From an uncultured Ruminococcus sp. (GTDB lineage: Bacteria > Bacillota > Clostridia > Oscillospirales > Ruminococcaceae): a stretch of DNA of 64,000 nt. The stretch covers positions 6,690-70,689 of the forward strand of contig CAKSJP010000011.1 of assembly GCA_934463425.1 (NCBI GenBank). Reading direction: 5' to 3'. This document shows positions 1 through 9,506 of the stretch, piece by piece. A program made the translations under genes and the position numbers. The notes under the pieces are model-generated. The model was not told the DNA's origin, did not search any database, and saw nothing but the letters and a program-made list of their open reading frames with translations. The number at the start of each line of letters is the position of its first letter. Positions within the stretch are counted from its first letter, which is position 1.

Positions 1-2573
1 CCCATCCGTCCGTGCGCCACCAGGATGCGGGCATCCGGCAGGTATTTTTGCAGCTTGGATGCGGTAAACTCAATGGTATCCACGCGGTTGTGGATGTAGT
101 ACACCTGACCGCCGCGCTTCAGTTCCCGCTGGATCGCCTGAATGAGCATGGGCTCGCTGTATTCCATCACATAGGTCTGCACCGGATAGCGATCCTGGGG
201 CGGCTGAGAGATGACGGACATATCCCGGATGCCGCTCATCGCCATGTTCAGCGTCCGGGGAATGGGCGTTGCAGACAGGGTCAGCATATCCACGCCGGCG
301 AACATCTGCTTGAATTTTTCTTTGTGCGCCACGCCGAACCGCTGCTCCTCATCCACGACAGCAAGCCCCAGGGCGTGAAACTCCACATCCTTCTGCACAA
401 TGCGGTGGGTGCCGATGATGACATCCGCCTTGCCGCTTTTGATCTCCTTGAGGATCTCCTTCTGCCGCTTTGCCGGAACAAACCGGGACAGCATCACCAC
501 ATTCACCGGAAAATGCTCAAACCGCCGCAGCGCCGTCTGGTAGTGCTGCATGGCGAGCACCGTTGTGGGCACCAGAATGGCACACTGCTTTCCGCTCATG
601 ACGCATTTCATTGCAGCACGAAGTGCCACCTCTGTCTTGCCGAATCCCACGTCGCCGCAGAGCAGCCGATCCATGGGACGCTCCTGTTCCATGTCGTGCT
701 TGATCTCGTCGATGCACGCCATCTGATCCTCCGTCTCCACATAGGGGAAGCGTGCCTCAAAGTCGCGCTGCTCCTGCGTATCCGGCTCAAAGGAAAAGCC
801 CTTGGTCTTTTCCCGCTTGGCATAGAGCGCCAGCAGTTCATCTGCCATATCCCGCACCGCACGGCGCACGTTGTTCCGGGTCTTTTGCCACTCCGGCGAA
901 GACAGCCGGCTCAGCTTGACGTTAGCGTCCTCACGAGGGCCGATATACTTGGACACCATATCCAGCTGTGTGACCGGCACATAGAGATTTTCCTTGCCGG
1001 CATACTGGATGGTGATATAATCCTTGGTCACGCCCTCCAGCTCCAGCTTGCGGATGCCCAGAAAGCGCCCGATGCCGTGGAGCGCATGCACCACCAGATC
1101 TCCCGGCGTAATGTCTGCCAGTGTGCGGATTTCTTCGCCCCGGCGGTGCTGCTTCCGGCGGCGTTTTCCGGCACGGAGCGTCCGTGCCTGGGTGATCAGC
1201 GCCGTTTTGATCTCCGGATAGGCGAATCCGCCGGAAAGGCTTCCGGTGCGGAGATAGACCATTCCGGCCTGCCACTCGCTGTCCTCCTTTGCCGTTTCGC
1301 AGCGAATGCCGCTCTCCTGCAAGTCCTGCTGCAAAATGGGCAGCGTTTTCTCACTTCCGGCGCAGAGCACCGTGCAGTAGCCCTGCTCACAGTACGCATT
1401 CAGATCCTCTGTCAGCTGCCGCAGTTCGCCGCCCCAGGGCGCATTCTGCACTGCCTGAACGCTGAGCAGCTTCTGAAACTCCACATGCTCGCCGCCCTGT
1501 AAAAAGTTGCTGAGATATACCTGAAAGCGTTTGTCCAGCTGTACCGCCACCGCCGCCGGATCCTGATAATAACCCTCCAGTCCCCGGCAAAGGCTGCCCT
1601 CTTCCAGAAGCAGCTTGCAGTCCTCCTGGTACTGCGCCATCAGTCCGCGCTGGCTCTCCACAATTGCGCCGTATTCGCTCCAGCAAACCGTCTGCATGCC
1701 GTAATCATAGAGCATCGACGGCTTTTCCCGGAGCAGCGGCGCATATTTGTCCAGATGCACCGGGAGCATTCCGGCTTCCAGATGGTCAGCATCAGCGTAC
1801 AGCTTTTCCCGCGCCAGATCCGCCCGGCGGCTGCGCAGGGATCTCCCCAGTTTCCGGATCTTCTCCGCCAGTTCTGCCGGATCGCACAGCGTTTCCCGCG
1901 CCGGCGGAATGCGCACTTCGTCAATGGCATCCGTCCGGCGCTGGGTCTCCGGATCAAACAGCGACATGGTGTCGATGGTGTCATCCCAGAATTCAACACG
2001 CACCGGCGCAGCCATCTGCACCGGGAATACATCCAGAATATCCCCCCGGACAGAGAACTGTCCCGGCCCGGAGACGCTCTCTCCGCGGACATAGCCGCAG
2101 GCGGACAGCTTCTGGGTCAGTGCCGCCAGGTCTGCAGTACCGTCCCGGCGCAGCAGGGTGGTGTTTCCCTCCAGCTGTTCCGGCGAAAGCGTCGGCTGCA
2201 AAAGCGCCTCAACACTGGCAGCTGCCACGCGGCACTGTCCCGTATGAAGCGCCGTCAGTGCCGCGATCCGGGCGTGTTCATAGGCAGTGGTGATGCCCTC
2301 TACCGGCGTCAGCACCACTTCTTTTGCCGGAAACATCCACGCCGCGGTCTCATCCAGCATTGTGTTGATATCATCGCAGAGCCGCCGCGCTTCTGCTTCA
2401 TCGGCAGTAACCACCAGCACCGGCGCAGACTTCCGGCACAGGGCTGCCAGCAGATGTGCCTTGTGGATCTGAGAAACGCCGGTGAATGAAATAGGCGTCA
2501 CGCCTTCCTGCTGTGCCTGCACCAGTTCCCGGTATGCGGTCAGTTTTTCCAATGTTGCTGCAAAAAACTGCAT
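1..2573 (-). CDS. mfd: Transcription-repair coupling factor Mfd (3' end outside window)
   Basis: Mfd removes RNA polymerase stalled at DNA lesions and recruits the UvrABC excision machinery. Translating the minus strand from the ATG at 2573 gives about 857 residues in order: a UvrB-like N-terminal part; a CarD-like polymerase-interacting domain (around GDLVVHALHGIGRFLGIRKL); and superfamily 2 helicase motifs GDVGFGKTE (Walker A), VVDEEQRFG (DEEQ box) and LSATPIPRTL (motif III). The family is about 1150 residues long, so roughly the last 300 lie beyond base 1. AAAGGAGA sits just upstream of the ATG. It follows pth by 34 bp, so co-transcription is likely. Long plus-strand frames over this region are antisense shadows. 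Confidence 0.96.
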   Translation of the reverse strand, partial: MQFFAATLEKLTAYRELVQAQQEGVTPISFTGVSQIHKAHLLAALCRKSAPVLVVTADEAEARRLCDDINTMLDETAAWMFPAKEVVLTPVEGITTAYEHARIAALTALHTGQCRVAAASVEALLQPTLSPEQLEGNTTLLRRDGTADLAALTQKLSACGYVRGESVSGPGQFSVRGDILDVFPVQMAAPVRVEFWDDTIDTMSLFDPETQRRTDAIDEVRIPPARETLCDPAELAEKIRKLGRSLRSRRADLAREKLYADADHLEAGMLPVHLDKYAPLLREKPSMLYDYGMQTVCWSEYGAIVESQRGLMAQYQEDCKLLLEEGSLCRGLEGYYQDPAAVAVQLDKRFQVYLSNFLQGGEHVEFQKLLSVQAVQNAPWGGELRQLTEDLNAYCEQGYCTVLCAGSEKTLPILQQDLQESGIRCETAKEDSEWQAGMVYLRTGSLSGGFAYPEIKTALITQARTLRAGKRRRKQHRRGEEIRTLADITPGDLVVHALHGIGRFLGIRKLELEGVTKDYITIQYAGKENLYVPVTQLDMVSKYIGPREDANVKLSRLSSPEWQKTRNNVRRAVRDMADELLALYAKREKTKGFSFEPDTQEQRDFEARFPYVETEDQMACIDEIKHDMEQERPMDRLLCGDVGFGKTEVALRAAMKCVMSGKQCAILVPTTVLAMQHYQTALRRFEHFPVNVVMLSRFVPAKRQKEILKEIKSGKADVIIGTHRIVQKDVEFHALGLAVVDEEQRFGVAHKEKFKQMFAGVDMLTLSATPIPRTLNMAMSGIRDMSVISQPPQDRYPVQTYVMEYSEPMLIQAIQRELKRGGQVYYIHNRVDTIEFTASKLQKYLPDARILVAHGRM

Positions 2574-2607
2574 GGCTGTCTCCTTTCTGTCGTTGTTCTG
2601 CCTGTGC

Positions 2608-3237
2608 TCAATGACTGTACAGATTCATTGCACCGTTCATATCGCCGCCGACGATCTTTTTCGCCGCATCTGCCGCATGCTCCAGCGCCGGCTGCAGGGC
2701 GGTCATGTCCTCTTCGCTGAACTTCGACAGCACCCAGTCTGCCAGATCATACTGGGGATTGGGCTTTGCGCCCACGCCCACCCGGATCCGGGGAAATTCC
2801 TCTGTACCCAGCTGTGCAATGATGCTCTTGATGCCGTTGTGTCCGCCGGCGCTGCCCTTTCGGCGCAGGCGCAGCTTTCCCGGCGGCAGAGAGATGTCAT
2901 CATAGATGACCAGCACCTGCTCCGGCGGGATCTTGTAAAAGTTTGCCGCAGCTGCAATGGCATCGCCGCTGAGATTCATGTAAGTGGTGGGCTTCATCAG
3001 CAGACAGCGCACCTCTCCCAGCATCGCCTCACAGCAGTTGGATTTGAACTTCATCTGATCCGGCTTTACACCGCACTGCTTCGCCAGTTCTTCCACTGCC
3101 AGAAAGCCGGCGTTGTGCCGGGTGTTCTCATATTCCAGACCGGGATTCCCCAGTCCGGCAACGATCCAGGTCAGCTTGCCGTGCACATTTCCGGCAGAAC
3201 CCGACTCGATCTGCTTGAACAAATCAAAAATACCCAT
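2608..3237 (-). CDS. pth: Peptidyl-tRNA hydrolase
   Basis: This is the cytosolic enzyme that cleaves peptidyl-tRNA released from stalled ribosomes, recycling the tRNA. The protein of about 209 residues shows the Pth signature GLGNPGLEYENTRHNAGF with the catalytic His, then KPTTYMNLSG, VIYDDISLPPGKLRLR (conserved Asp) and GSAGGHNGIKSI. An in-frame ATG seven codons upstream (3258) has no visible ribosome binding site; the start used here, which reads MGIFDLF, has a weak AAAGAG before it. In many Firmicutes the order is glmU-prs-pth-mfd. Here no prs lies between glmU and pth; that gap holds a short inverted-repeat element instead. Confidence 0.95.
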   Translation of the reverse strand: MGIFDLFKQIESGSAGNVHGKLTWIVAGLGNPGLEYENTRHNAGFLAVEELAKQCGVKPDQMKFKSNCCEAMLGEVRCLLMKPTTYMNLSGDAIAAAANFYKIPPEQVLVIYDDISLPPGKLRLRRKGSAGGHNGIKSIIAQLGTEEFPRIRVGVGAKPNPQYDLADWVLSKFSEEDMTALQPALEHAADAAKKIVGGDMNGAMNLYSH

Positions 3238-3385
3238 TTTCTCTTTAACCTGCTTCATGCGGCACCGGAAACGCCCGATGCCGCATGAATCCTTTCGTAT
3301 TTCAAAAAAGCTGTCCCCATAAGCCTATGGCTTTTTGCAACAGGGGAATGACACCGCACAGACAGATTCGTGCGGTGTTGTCTTT

Positions 3386-3559
3386 AGGCAATACCGCACA
3401 AAGATTGTGCGACAGATGCGTCGTCAAATTTTTCGTCAGATGAAACAAAAAGCGGAGTGAATACTTGATGTATTCACGAGCATTTTTGTGAAATATGACG
3501 GGAAATTTGCAAGCAGATGGCGTGCAAAGTCGCCAGACGCTCTTTGTGCGGTATTGCCT
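3386..3559. repeat. MITE-like element with 19-bp perfect terminal inverted repeats
   Basis: The ends AGGCAATACCGCACAAAGA (3386-3404) and its exact reverse complement (3541-3559) bound 174 bp that code for nothing credible. The interior holds another hairpin (GTGAATAC and GTATTCAC, about 3458-3478). Just outside the left end, GTGCGGTGTTG (from 3371) can pair with the left terminal repeat. The right end abuts the glmU stop codon at 3560. Arms of the same sequence recur at 27208-27223 and, as a compact palindrome, at 31208-31240. Non-coding mobile repeat is inferred; no target-site duplication is obvious. Confidence 0.7.
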
Positions 3560-4954
3560 TTATTTCTTTGCGCCGTCCTCCGGGAAGAGCTTGCTCTTCA
3601 GCTTTTTCAGGCTGTAGCCCTCCTTGACCTTGAGGTCTGCACGCTCTACCGCCAGAGCATAATCCGGCACGTCCTTCGTTACAGTAGTACCTGCGGCAGT
3701 ATATGCGCCCTTACCCAGTTCCACCGGTGCGATCAGATTGGTATTGCAGCCGATAAAGCAGTTGTCGCCGATGACGCAGCGCTGCTTTTTCAGGCCGTCA
3801 TAGTTTACGGTGACTGTGCCGCAGCCGAAGTTTACCTTCTTGCCCACATCGCTGTCACCCACATAGGTGAGGTGCGCAATCGCAGTCTGCTCCCCTACGG
3901 TAGAGTTCTTGACCTCTACAAAGTCGCCGATCTTGACACCGTTCTTGAGGTGAGAATTGGGGCGGATATGTACAAACGGCCCTGCCTTGACAGCATCCTC
4001 GATCTCGGACTCAAACGCCTGAACGTAATTCAGCGTCACATGGTCGCCGATCCTGCAGTCCTCAATGAGACAGTTCGGCCCGATCACGCACTTTGCACCG
4101 ATCTTGGTTTTGCCTCTTAAAATAGTACCCGGCAGAATGGTCGTCTCCGCGCCGATCTCCACATCATTGCCGATGATAATGCCGTCCGTATTGACAAAGT
4201 TGACGCCATTGTCCATGTGCTTTTCCAGCACGCGCTCCTGCGCCACCTTGTTCAGATGCAGCAGATCCTTTCGGGTATTTGCGCCCAGGATCACATCCGG
4301 ATTTTCGCTCCGGCATGCGCTCGCCTTCCAGCCCCGTTCCAGTGCCAGACCAACGGTGTCAGTCAGATAATATTCGCCCTGTGCATTGGACTGGGACAGA
4401 CCGCCCAGCAGTTCCAGCAGCGCCTTGGTCTTGAACCAGTATGCGCCGGAGTTTACCTCGCGGATCTCCCGCTGTGCTTCGGTGGCATCCTTTTCTTCCA
4501 CAATGGCGGCGATGCCGGTCTCACTGCGCAGGATTCTGCCATAGCCCTTGGGCTGTTCCAGTTCTGCGGTGATGACGGTCACGGCGTTGTCCTGTGCCTC
4601 ATGGAGCTTCAGCGCATTGGAGATAGTTTCGCTGTCCATAAACGGCGCATCGCCGCAGAGCACCAGGGTGTTGCCGTCAGTAAATTCCTGCATGAACTTT
4701 TCTGCCTGCATCACCGCATGACCGGTACCCAGCTGTTCCGCCTGGAGCGCCGTGCGGTAGCGGCTGCCCAGATACAGCTCCACATACTGCGCCTTATAGC
4801 CGGTGACCACACAGATCCGGCTCAGACCTGCACCCTCACAGGCGCGGATGACCCATCCCAGCATGGGAACGTCCAGTACCTGGAGCATGGGCTTCGGGAT
4901 GGCTGCCTTCATACGATTGCCGTGTCCGCCGGCAAGAATAACAACTTGATTCAT
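3560..4954 (-). CDS. glmU: Bifunctional GlmU (GlcNAc-1-P uridyltransferase / GlcN-1-P acetyltransferase)
   Basis: GlmU makes UDP-GlcNAc, the precursor of peptidoglycan, by acetylating glucosamine-1-phosphate and then transferring UMP. The 464-residue protein has an N-terminal nucleotidyltransferase domain (LAGGHGNRMKAAIPKPM, then LCGDAPFMDS) and a C-terminal left-handed beta-helix of hexapeptide repeats with the catalytic-His region AHLTYVGDSDVG and the NFGCGTVTVNYDG segment. Length is normal for the family. The ATG at 4954 is preceded by AGGAGGATCC; the frame stays open further upstream, but that stretch has no ribosome binding site and is non-coding in character. It is transcribed divergently from ppdK. 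Confidence 0.96.
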   Translation of the reverse strand: MNQVVILAGGHGNRMKAAIPKPMLQVLDVPMLGWVIRACEGAGLSRICVVTGYKAQYVELYLGSRYRTALQAEQLGTGHAVMQAEKFMQEFTDGNTLVLCGDAPFMDSETISNALKLHEAQDNAVTVITAELEQPKGYGRILRSETGIAAIVEEKDATEAQREIREVNSGAYWFKTKALLELLGGLSQSNAQGEYYLTDTVGLALERGWKASACRSENPDVILGANTRKDLLHLNKVAQERVLEKHMDNGVNFVNTDGIIIGNDVEIGAETTILPGTILRGKTKIGAKCVIGPNCLIEDCRIGDHVTLNYVQAFESEIEDAVKAGPFVHIRPNSHLKNGVKIGDFVEVKNSTVGEQTAIAHLTYVGDSDVGKKVNFGCGTVTVNYDGLKKQRCVIGDNCFIGCNTNLIAPVELGKGAYTAAGTTVTKDVPDYALAVERADLKVKEGYSLKKLKSKLFPEDGAKK

Positions 4955-5199
4955 TTTCGGATCCTCCTGATAAAAATATATCCTGTCCGGCATCCCCGGA
5001 CAAAAGCGATCTGCTTTTGCAGTGTGCTCTCTCCGGATACCCCATCCGGGAAAAGCCCCTTTATACATTATGACAAAATCTTGAAAGGATTGCAAGGCTT
5101 TTTTCAAAAAAAGTTCGGCTATTGTGATTTTTGTATAACTTGCCACAAAAAAGGGCGTAATTTTTTCTTGAAAAGTGTATAGTATTTTCATGGGAAATA

Positions 5200-5208
5200 T
5201 GCTATAAT
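5200..5208 (+). promoter_or_regulatory. Extended -10 promoter for ppdK
   Basis: TGCTATAAT is an extended -10, with TATAAT at 5203-5208. No good -35 lies at 17 bp; a TTGAAA at 5168 is too far upstream to pair with it. The ppdK ATG is about 100 bp downstream, leaving a long 5' leader. Seen in sequence; use is inferred. Confidence 0.6.
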
Positions 5209-5308
5209 AATAATGAGCCGGTTGAGAAGAGGGGATTTGCCAGATTCCCTCAAATGCAATCACGCAGCCGGACATACAATCGAAATCAAAAATTGGAGGT
5301 ATTTACCA

Positions 5309-7945
5309 ATGGCAAACAAATGGGTTTATATGTTTAGCGAAGGCGACATGACCATGCGTAATCTCCTCGGCGGTAAGGGTGCAAACCTGGCTGAGATGAC
5401 CAGCATCGGTCTGCCGGTACCGCAGGGCTTCACCATCACAACTGAGGCCTGCACACAGTACTATGAGGACGGCCGCAAGATCAGTGACGAGATCATGGAT
5501 CAGGTTATGGACGGCGTCAAGAAGATGGAAGAGATCAACGGCAAGAAGTTCGGCGATCTGGAGAACCCGCTGCTGGTTTCCGTTCGTTCCGGTGCGCGTG
5601 CATCCATGCCGGGTATGATGGACACCATCCTGAACTTGGGTCTGAACGACGACGTTGTAGCTGCTATGATCAAGGGCAACCCGGATCCGGCTTTCGAGCG
5701 CTTCGTATATGACTCCTACAGACGTTTCATCCAGATGTTCTCCGACGTTGTTATGGAAGTCGGCAAGAAGTACTTTGAGCAGCTCATCGACAAGATGAAG
5801 GAAGAAAAGGGCGTACAGTTCGACGTAGAGCTGACCGCTGCTGATCTGAAGACTCTGGCTGAACAGTTCAAGGCAGAATACAAGAATCAGCTGGGCACTG
5901 ACTTCCCGTCTGATCCGGTTGAGCAGCTGAAGCTGGCAATCGAGGCTGTATTCCGCAGCTGGGACAACCCGCGTGCAAACGTATACCGTCGCGACAACGA
6001 TATCCCGTACAGCTGGGGTACCGCAGTTAACGTAATGCCGATGGTATTCGGTAACCTGAACAACGAGTCTGGTACTGGTGTAGCATTCACCCGTGACCCG
6101 GCTACCGGTGAAAAGAAGCTGATGGGTGAATTCCTGATCAACGCACAGGGCGAAGACGTTGTTGCCGGCGTTCGTACTCCGATGCCGATTGCACAGATGG
6201 AACAGGAATTCCCGGATGCATACAACGAATTCATCAAGGTTTGCGAGACTCTGGAAAACCACTATCACGACATGCAGGATATGGAATTCACTGTTGAGAA
6301 CAAGAAGCTGTACATGCTGCAGTGCCGTAACGGTAAGAGAACCGCACAGGCTGCGCTGCAGATCGCTTGTGACCTGGTAGATGAAGGACATAAGACAGAA
6401 GAAGAAGCAGTTCTGATGATCGACCCGAGAAACCTGGACACCCTGCTGCACCCGCAGTTCGATGCCAAGGCTCTGAAGGCTGCTACTCCGATGGGCAAGG
6501 GCCTGGGCGCTTCTCCTGGCGCTGCATGCGGTAAGGTTGTATTTACTGCTGACGATGCAGAAGCTTGGAACGCAAAGGGCGAAAAGGTTATCCTGGTTCG
6601 TCTGGAAACCTCTCCGGAAGACATCACCGGCATGAAGGCATCTCAGGGTATCCTGACTGTCCGCGGCGGTATGACTTCTCACGCTGCCGTTGTTGCTCGT
6701 GGTATGGGTACCTGCTGTGTATCCGGCTGCGGCGAGATCAAGATGGACGAAGAGAACAAGAAGTTCGAGCTGGCTGGAAAGACCTTCCACGAGGGCGACT
6801 ACATCTCCATCGACGGTTCTACCGGTAACATCTATGACGGCATCATCCCGACTGTTGACGCTTCTATCGCTGGCACATTCGGCCGCGTAATGGGCTGGGC
6901 AGACAAGTACAGAACTCTGAAGGTTCGTACCAACGCTGATACTCCGGCTGATGCAAAGAAGGCTCGCGAGCTGGGCGCTGAAGGTATCGGTCTGTGCCGT
7001 ACCGAGCACATGTTCTTCGAGGCTGACAGAATCGCAGCATTCCGTGAAATGATCTGCTCTGACACTGTAGAAGAGAGAAAGGCTGCTCTGGCTAAGATCG
7101 AGCCGATGCAGCAGGGCGACTTTGAGGCTCTGTACGAAGCTCTGGAAGGCAACCCGGTTACCATCCGTTTCCTGGATCCGCCGCTCCACGAATTCGTTCC
7201 GACCGAAGAAGAAGATATCAAGAAGCTGGCTGATGCTCAGGGCAAGACTGTAGATCAGATCAAGGCTATCATCGCTTCTCTGCACGAGTTCAACCCGATG
7301 ATGGGTCACCGTGGCTGCCGTCTGGCTGTTACATATCCGGAAATCGCTGAGATGCAGACCAAGGCAATCATCAAGGCTGCAATCAACGTGAAGAAGAATC
7401 ACCCGGATTGGACCGTTAAGCCGGAGATCATGATCCCGCTGATCGGCGATGTCAAGGAACTGAAGTTCGTAAAGAAGGTTGTTGTAGAAACTGCTGACGC
7501 TGAGATCGCTGCAGCTGGTTCTGACCTGGCTTACGAAGTTGGTACCATGATCGAGATCCCGAGAGCTGCTCTGACTGCTGACGATATCGCGAAGGAAGCT
7601 GACTTCTTCTGCTTCGGTACAAATGACCTGACTCAGATGACCTATGGCTTCTCCCGTGACGACGCAGGCAAGTTCCTGGGCGCTTACTATGACGCTAAGA
7701 TCTTCGAGAGCGATCCGTTTGCGAAGCTGGATCAGACCGGCGTTGGCAAGCTGATGAAGATGGCTATCGACCTGGGCAAGCCGGTTAACAGCAAGCTGCA
7801 CTGCGGTATCTGCGGTGAGCACGGCGGCGACCCGACATCTGTTGAGTTCTGCCACGAGATCGGTCTGGACTATGTTTCCTGCTCTCCGTTCCGTGTGCCG
7901 ATCGCAAGACTGGCTGCTGCACAGGCTGCAATCAAGAACAAGTAA
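5309..7945 (+). CDS. ppdK: Pyruvate, phosphate dikinase
   Basis: PPDK interconverts pyruvate + ATP + Pi and PEP + AMP + PPi; in anaerobic fermenters it often runs glycolytically, using PPi. The 878-residue length is typical. Visible motifs are GGKGANLAEMTSIGLPVPQG near the N-terminus (ATP-grasp domain), the phosphohistidine segment GGMTSHAAVVARGMG in the swivelling domain, GLCRTEHMFF in the TIM-barrel domain, and HCGICGEHGGDP with the catalytic Cys near the C-terminus. TTGGAGGT lies 9 bp before the ATG. Codon use is strongly biased (AAG, CTG, GGC), as expected for a highly expressed gene. A 911-codon open frame on the other strand is a by-product of that bias. Confidence 0.98.
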   Translation: MANKWVYMFSEGDMTMRNLLGGKGANLAEMTSIGLPVPQGFTITTEACTQYYEDGRKISDEIMDQVMDGVKKMEEINGKKFGDLENPLLVSVRSGARASMPGMMDTILNLGLNDDVVAAMIKGNPDPAFERFVYDSYRRFIQMFSDVVMEVGKKYFEQLIDKMKEEKGVQFDVELTAADLKTLAEQFKAEYKNQLGTDFPSDPVEQLKLAIEAVFRSWDNPRANVYRRDNDIPYSWGTAVNVMPMVFGNLNNESGTGVAFTRDPATGEKKLMGEFLINAQGEDVVAGVRTPMPIAQMEQEFPDAYNEFIKVCETLENHYHDMQDMEFTVENKKLYMLQCRNGKRTAQAALQIACDLVDEGHKTEEEAVLMIDPRNLDTLLHPQFDAKALKAATPMGKGLGASPGAACGKVVFTADDAEAWNAKGEKVILVRLETSPEDITGMKASQGILTVRGGMTSHAAVVARGMGTCCVSGCGEIKMDEENKKFELAGKTFHEGDYISIDGSTGNIYDGIIPTVDASIAGTFGRVMGWADKYRTLKVRTNADTPADAKKARELGAEGIGLCRTEHMFFEADRIAAFREMICSDTVEERKAALAKIEPMQQGDFEALYEALEGNPVTIRFLDPPLHEFVPTEEEDIKKLADAQGKTVDQIKAIIASLHEFNPMMGHRGCRLAVTYPEIAEMQTKAIIKAAINVKKNHPDWTVKPEIMIPLIGDVKELKFVKKVVVETADAEIAAAGSDLAYEVGTMIEIPRAALTADDIAKEADFFCFGTNDLTQMTYGFSRDDAGKFLGAYYDAKIFESDPFAKLDQTGVGKLMKMAIDLGKPVNSKLHCGICGEHGGDPTSVEFCHEIGLDYVSCSPFRVPIARLAAAQAAIKNK

Positions 7946-8064
7946 GATTCGTTTGCGTAATATTTCCAATCTTACATTTGCATAAATCGATAAAGTGAAT
8001 GTACCCGGCGGACAAGCCGCAGACACCGCACTTTTCAATGATTCCCGAAAATTTTTTCAAATAG

Positions 8065-8106
8065 AAAAAAGCCGTTTCCATCGGACGTGATGGAGACGGC
8101 TTTTTT
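8065..8106 (+). terminator. Intrinsic terminator after ppdK
   Basis: A 12-bp stem (8071-8082 with 8089-8100, one G-U pair) has a 6-nt loop and is followed by TTTTTT. A-rich sequence on the left side makes it plausible in both directions. Confidence 0.85.
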
Positions 8107-8559
8107 GCGCGCCCGGCGCAGCAATGCATAAAAAAAGACCCGGATCCAAAGAACCGGGCAGAGAAATAAAATATAGAACAAAAGAAAGGAGACAACAAAA
8201 CGAGTGATAAAATAAACGGAGCACGGATAAAAACAAAATAGGAGGGTTTTTATCTCACATATAACTCCATAGCAGTAGTTTTATCACCTTCCCTATTATA
8301 CACAATTCCAGAGATTCCGTCAAGGGAAAATCTCCAGAAAATACAGTATCCTTTTGCTTTTTGTAGAACTGCACAAAAAATGTGTTTTGCATTTTGCAAT
8401 TATTATGTAAAAAAACGTCGTGTTTGGATGAAATTTTGTCGAATTTCCACGAAAATCGCGCCTGTATAGATTCCCAAAAAAATGGGCATACTACCTCTGT
8501 GCAGCCGTAGGAAACGGACAAGTATTTTTACAAATGCTGCAGGAAAAGAGGTGTATGTT
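8107..8559. other. Intergenic stretch with no supported gene
   Basis: This AT-rich stretch lies between the ppdK terminator and the DUF378 gene. Two Shine-Dalgarno-like runs (AAAGGAG near 8186 and AGGAGGG near 8241) are not followed by any frame of useful length, and a small CCCGG/CCGGG hairpin lies near 8139-8158. The minus-strand frames here are AT-rich, lack ribosome binding sites and look random. A leader or small RNA cannot be excluded. Confidence 0.4.
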
Positions 8560-8781
8560 ATGTGGGATAAGATCGCATTGATCCTACTGATCATCGGCGG
8601 CGTTAACTGGGGACTCGTCGGTGTGTTTGAATTTGACCTGGTGGCATGGCTTTTCGGCGGTTCTGCCTCATTTATCAGCCGTGCCGTTTATATTCTGGTG
8701 GCAATCGCAGCACTATGGTGTATGACCTTCCTCTTCCGGCAGGAAGCACTGACAGAACCGGCAACGGCAAAACAGCGGTAA
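8560..8781 (+). CDS. DUF378 family small membrane protein
   Basis: The 73-residue protein matches the DUF378 pattern: MWDKIALILLIIGGVNWGLVG, then an aromatic/acidic turn (EFDLVAWLFG), then a second hydrophobic helix ending in WCMTFLF. Two transmembrane helices are predicted. Function is unknown; family members are common in Firmicutes. The ATG at 8560 is chosen because GAGGTG lies 6 bp upstream; a longer in-frame reading from 8482 has no ribosome binding site. The gene stands alone and is followed by its own terminator. Confidence 0.88.
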   Translation: MWDKIALILLIIGGVNWGLVGVFEFDLVAWLFGGSASFISRAVYILVAIAALWCMTFLFRQEALTEPATAKQR

Positions 8782-8807
8782 CGCCTTCAGCAAAAATGGT
8801 TGAACGT

Positions 8808-8840
8808 AAAAAAGTCTGCCCGCACAGGACAGACTTTTTT
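8808..8840 (+). terminator. Intrinsic terminator after DUF378 gene
   Basis: AAAAAAGTCTG pairs with CAGACTTTTTT around a short loop and ends in a T run; it can work in both directions. Confidence 0.85.
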
Positions 8841-8896
8841 GCATATCAGAAAGCACCCGTGCATAAACTGTTAAAAAAGCCACAGGAGGCGTTTCT

Positions 8897-9496
8897 ATGG
8901 AAAAAACTCCCGAACAGTACCAGGCTGAGCTGATGCAGCTCTACCGCACCGTGCAGACATCTGCGCCGCCGGCTTCTCCTGCCCCGGCGCAGCAGCCGCC
9001 AAAGCCAGAATCTTCGCCGGAACCTATGGCAGAAGCTGCCCCGGCAGTCCCCCCGCCGCCAGAGCCGGAACCGCCTCAGCTGGAGGTGGAAGAAACACTC
9101 CAGGAACAGCCTGCCATCGGCTGGATCCAGGTCATCACCCGCAGCGCCGGAAACGCCCGCGCTATGCCGGGCGTGTCGGTGCGCATCACAAACGGCACGC
9201 CGCAGCAGGCGAGTTTGGAACATACTGCTGTCACCAATGAATGCGGAGAAACCGAAAAAATCCCGGTCCCTGTTCCGGCAGCTTCGCTCTCTCTGGACAG
9301 CAGCAGTACGCAAAAGCCCTACAGCACTTATCATATCAGCATCCACGCAGACGGCTTCTACCGCCAGATCAGCGAAAGTGTTCCGGTTTTTGCTGACACA
9401 ACCTCCAGGCAGATCTTTTCCATGATCCCGCTCCCCATCGATCTCCAGGAGCCGCCGAAAGCCATTGTATACCGAAATACAGAACCGCAGCTATAA
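8897..9496 (+). CDS. Unknown protein with Pro/Glu-rich region and transthyretin-like C-terminal half
   Basis: The 199-residue protein has no signal peptide. Residues about 1-20 form an amphipathic head (MEKTPEQYQAELMQLYRTV), about 25-70 are very rich in Pro, Ala and Glu, and about 75-190 form a beta-rich region (GWIQVITRSAGNARAMPGVS ... YHISIHADGFY) that resembles carboxypeptidase-regulatory/transthyretin-like folds. The stop lies 10 bp before the next gene, whose ribosome binding site overlaps this intergenic gap, so the three genes to 11432 form an operon. A role in envelope or spore-cortex remodelling is inferred from the neighbours only. Confidence 0.75.
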   Translation: MEKTPEQYQAELMQLYRTVQTSAPPASPAPAQQPPKPESSPEPMAEAAPAVPPPPEPEPPQLEVEETLQEQPAIGWIQVITRSAGNARAMPGVSVRITNGTPQQASLEHTAVTNECGETEKIPVPVPAASLSLDSSSTQKPYSTYHISIHADGFYRQISESVPVFADTTSRQIFSMIPLPIDLQEPPKAIVYRNTEPQL

Positions 9497-9506
9497 GGAG
9501 GCAGCC

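Noticed and set aside
12..1502. 496-codon plus-strand frame at the left edge
   Set aside because: Antisense to mfd, whose helicase motifs are continuous on the minus strand.
4955..5275. Extension of glmU to an upstream start
   Set aside because: No ribosome binding site there, AT-rich promoter-like DNA, and a perfect AGGAGG lies before the internal ATG at 4954.
5303..8038. 911-codon open frame antisense to ppdK
   Set aside because: It is the reverse of a strongly codon-biased gene; its sequence is low-complexity hydrophobic/Leu-rich with no ribosome binding site or known domain.
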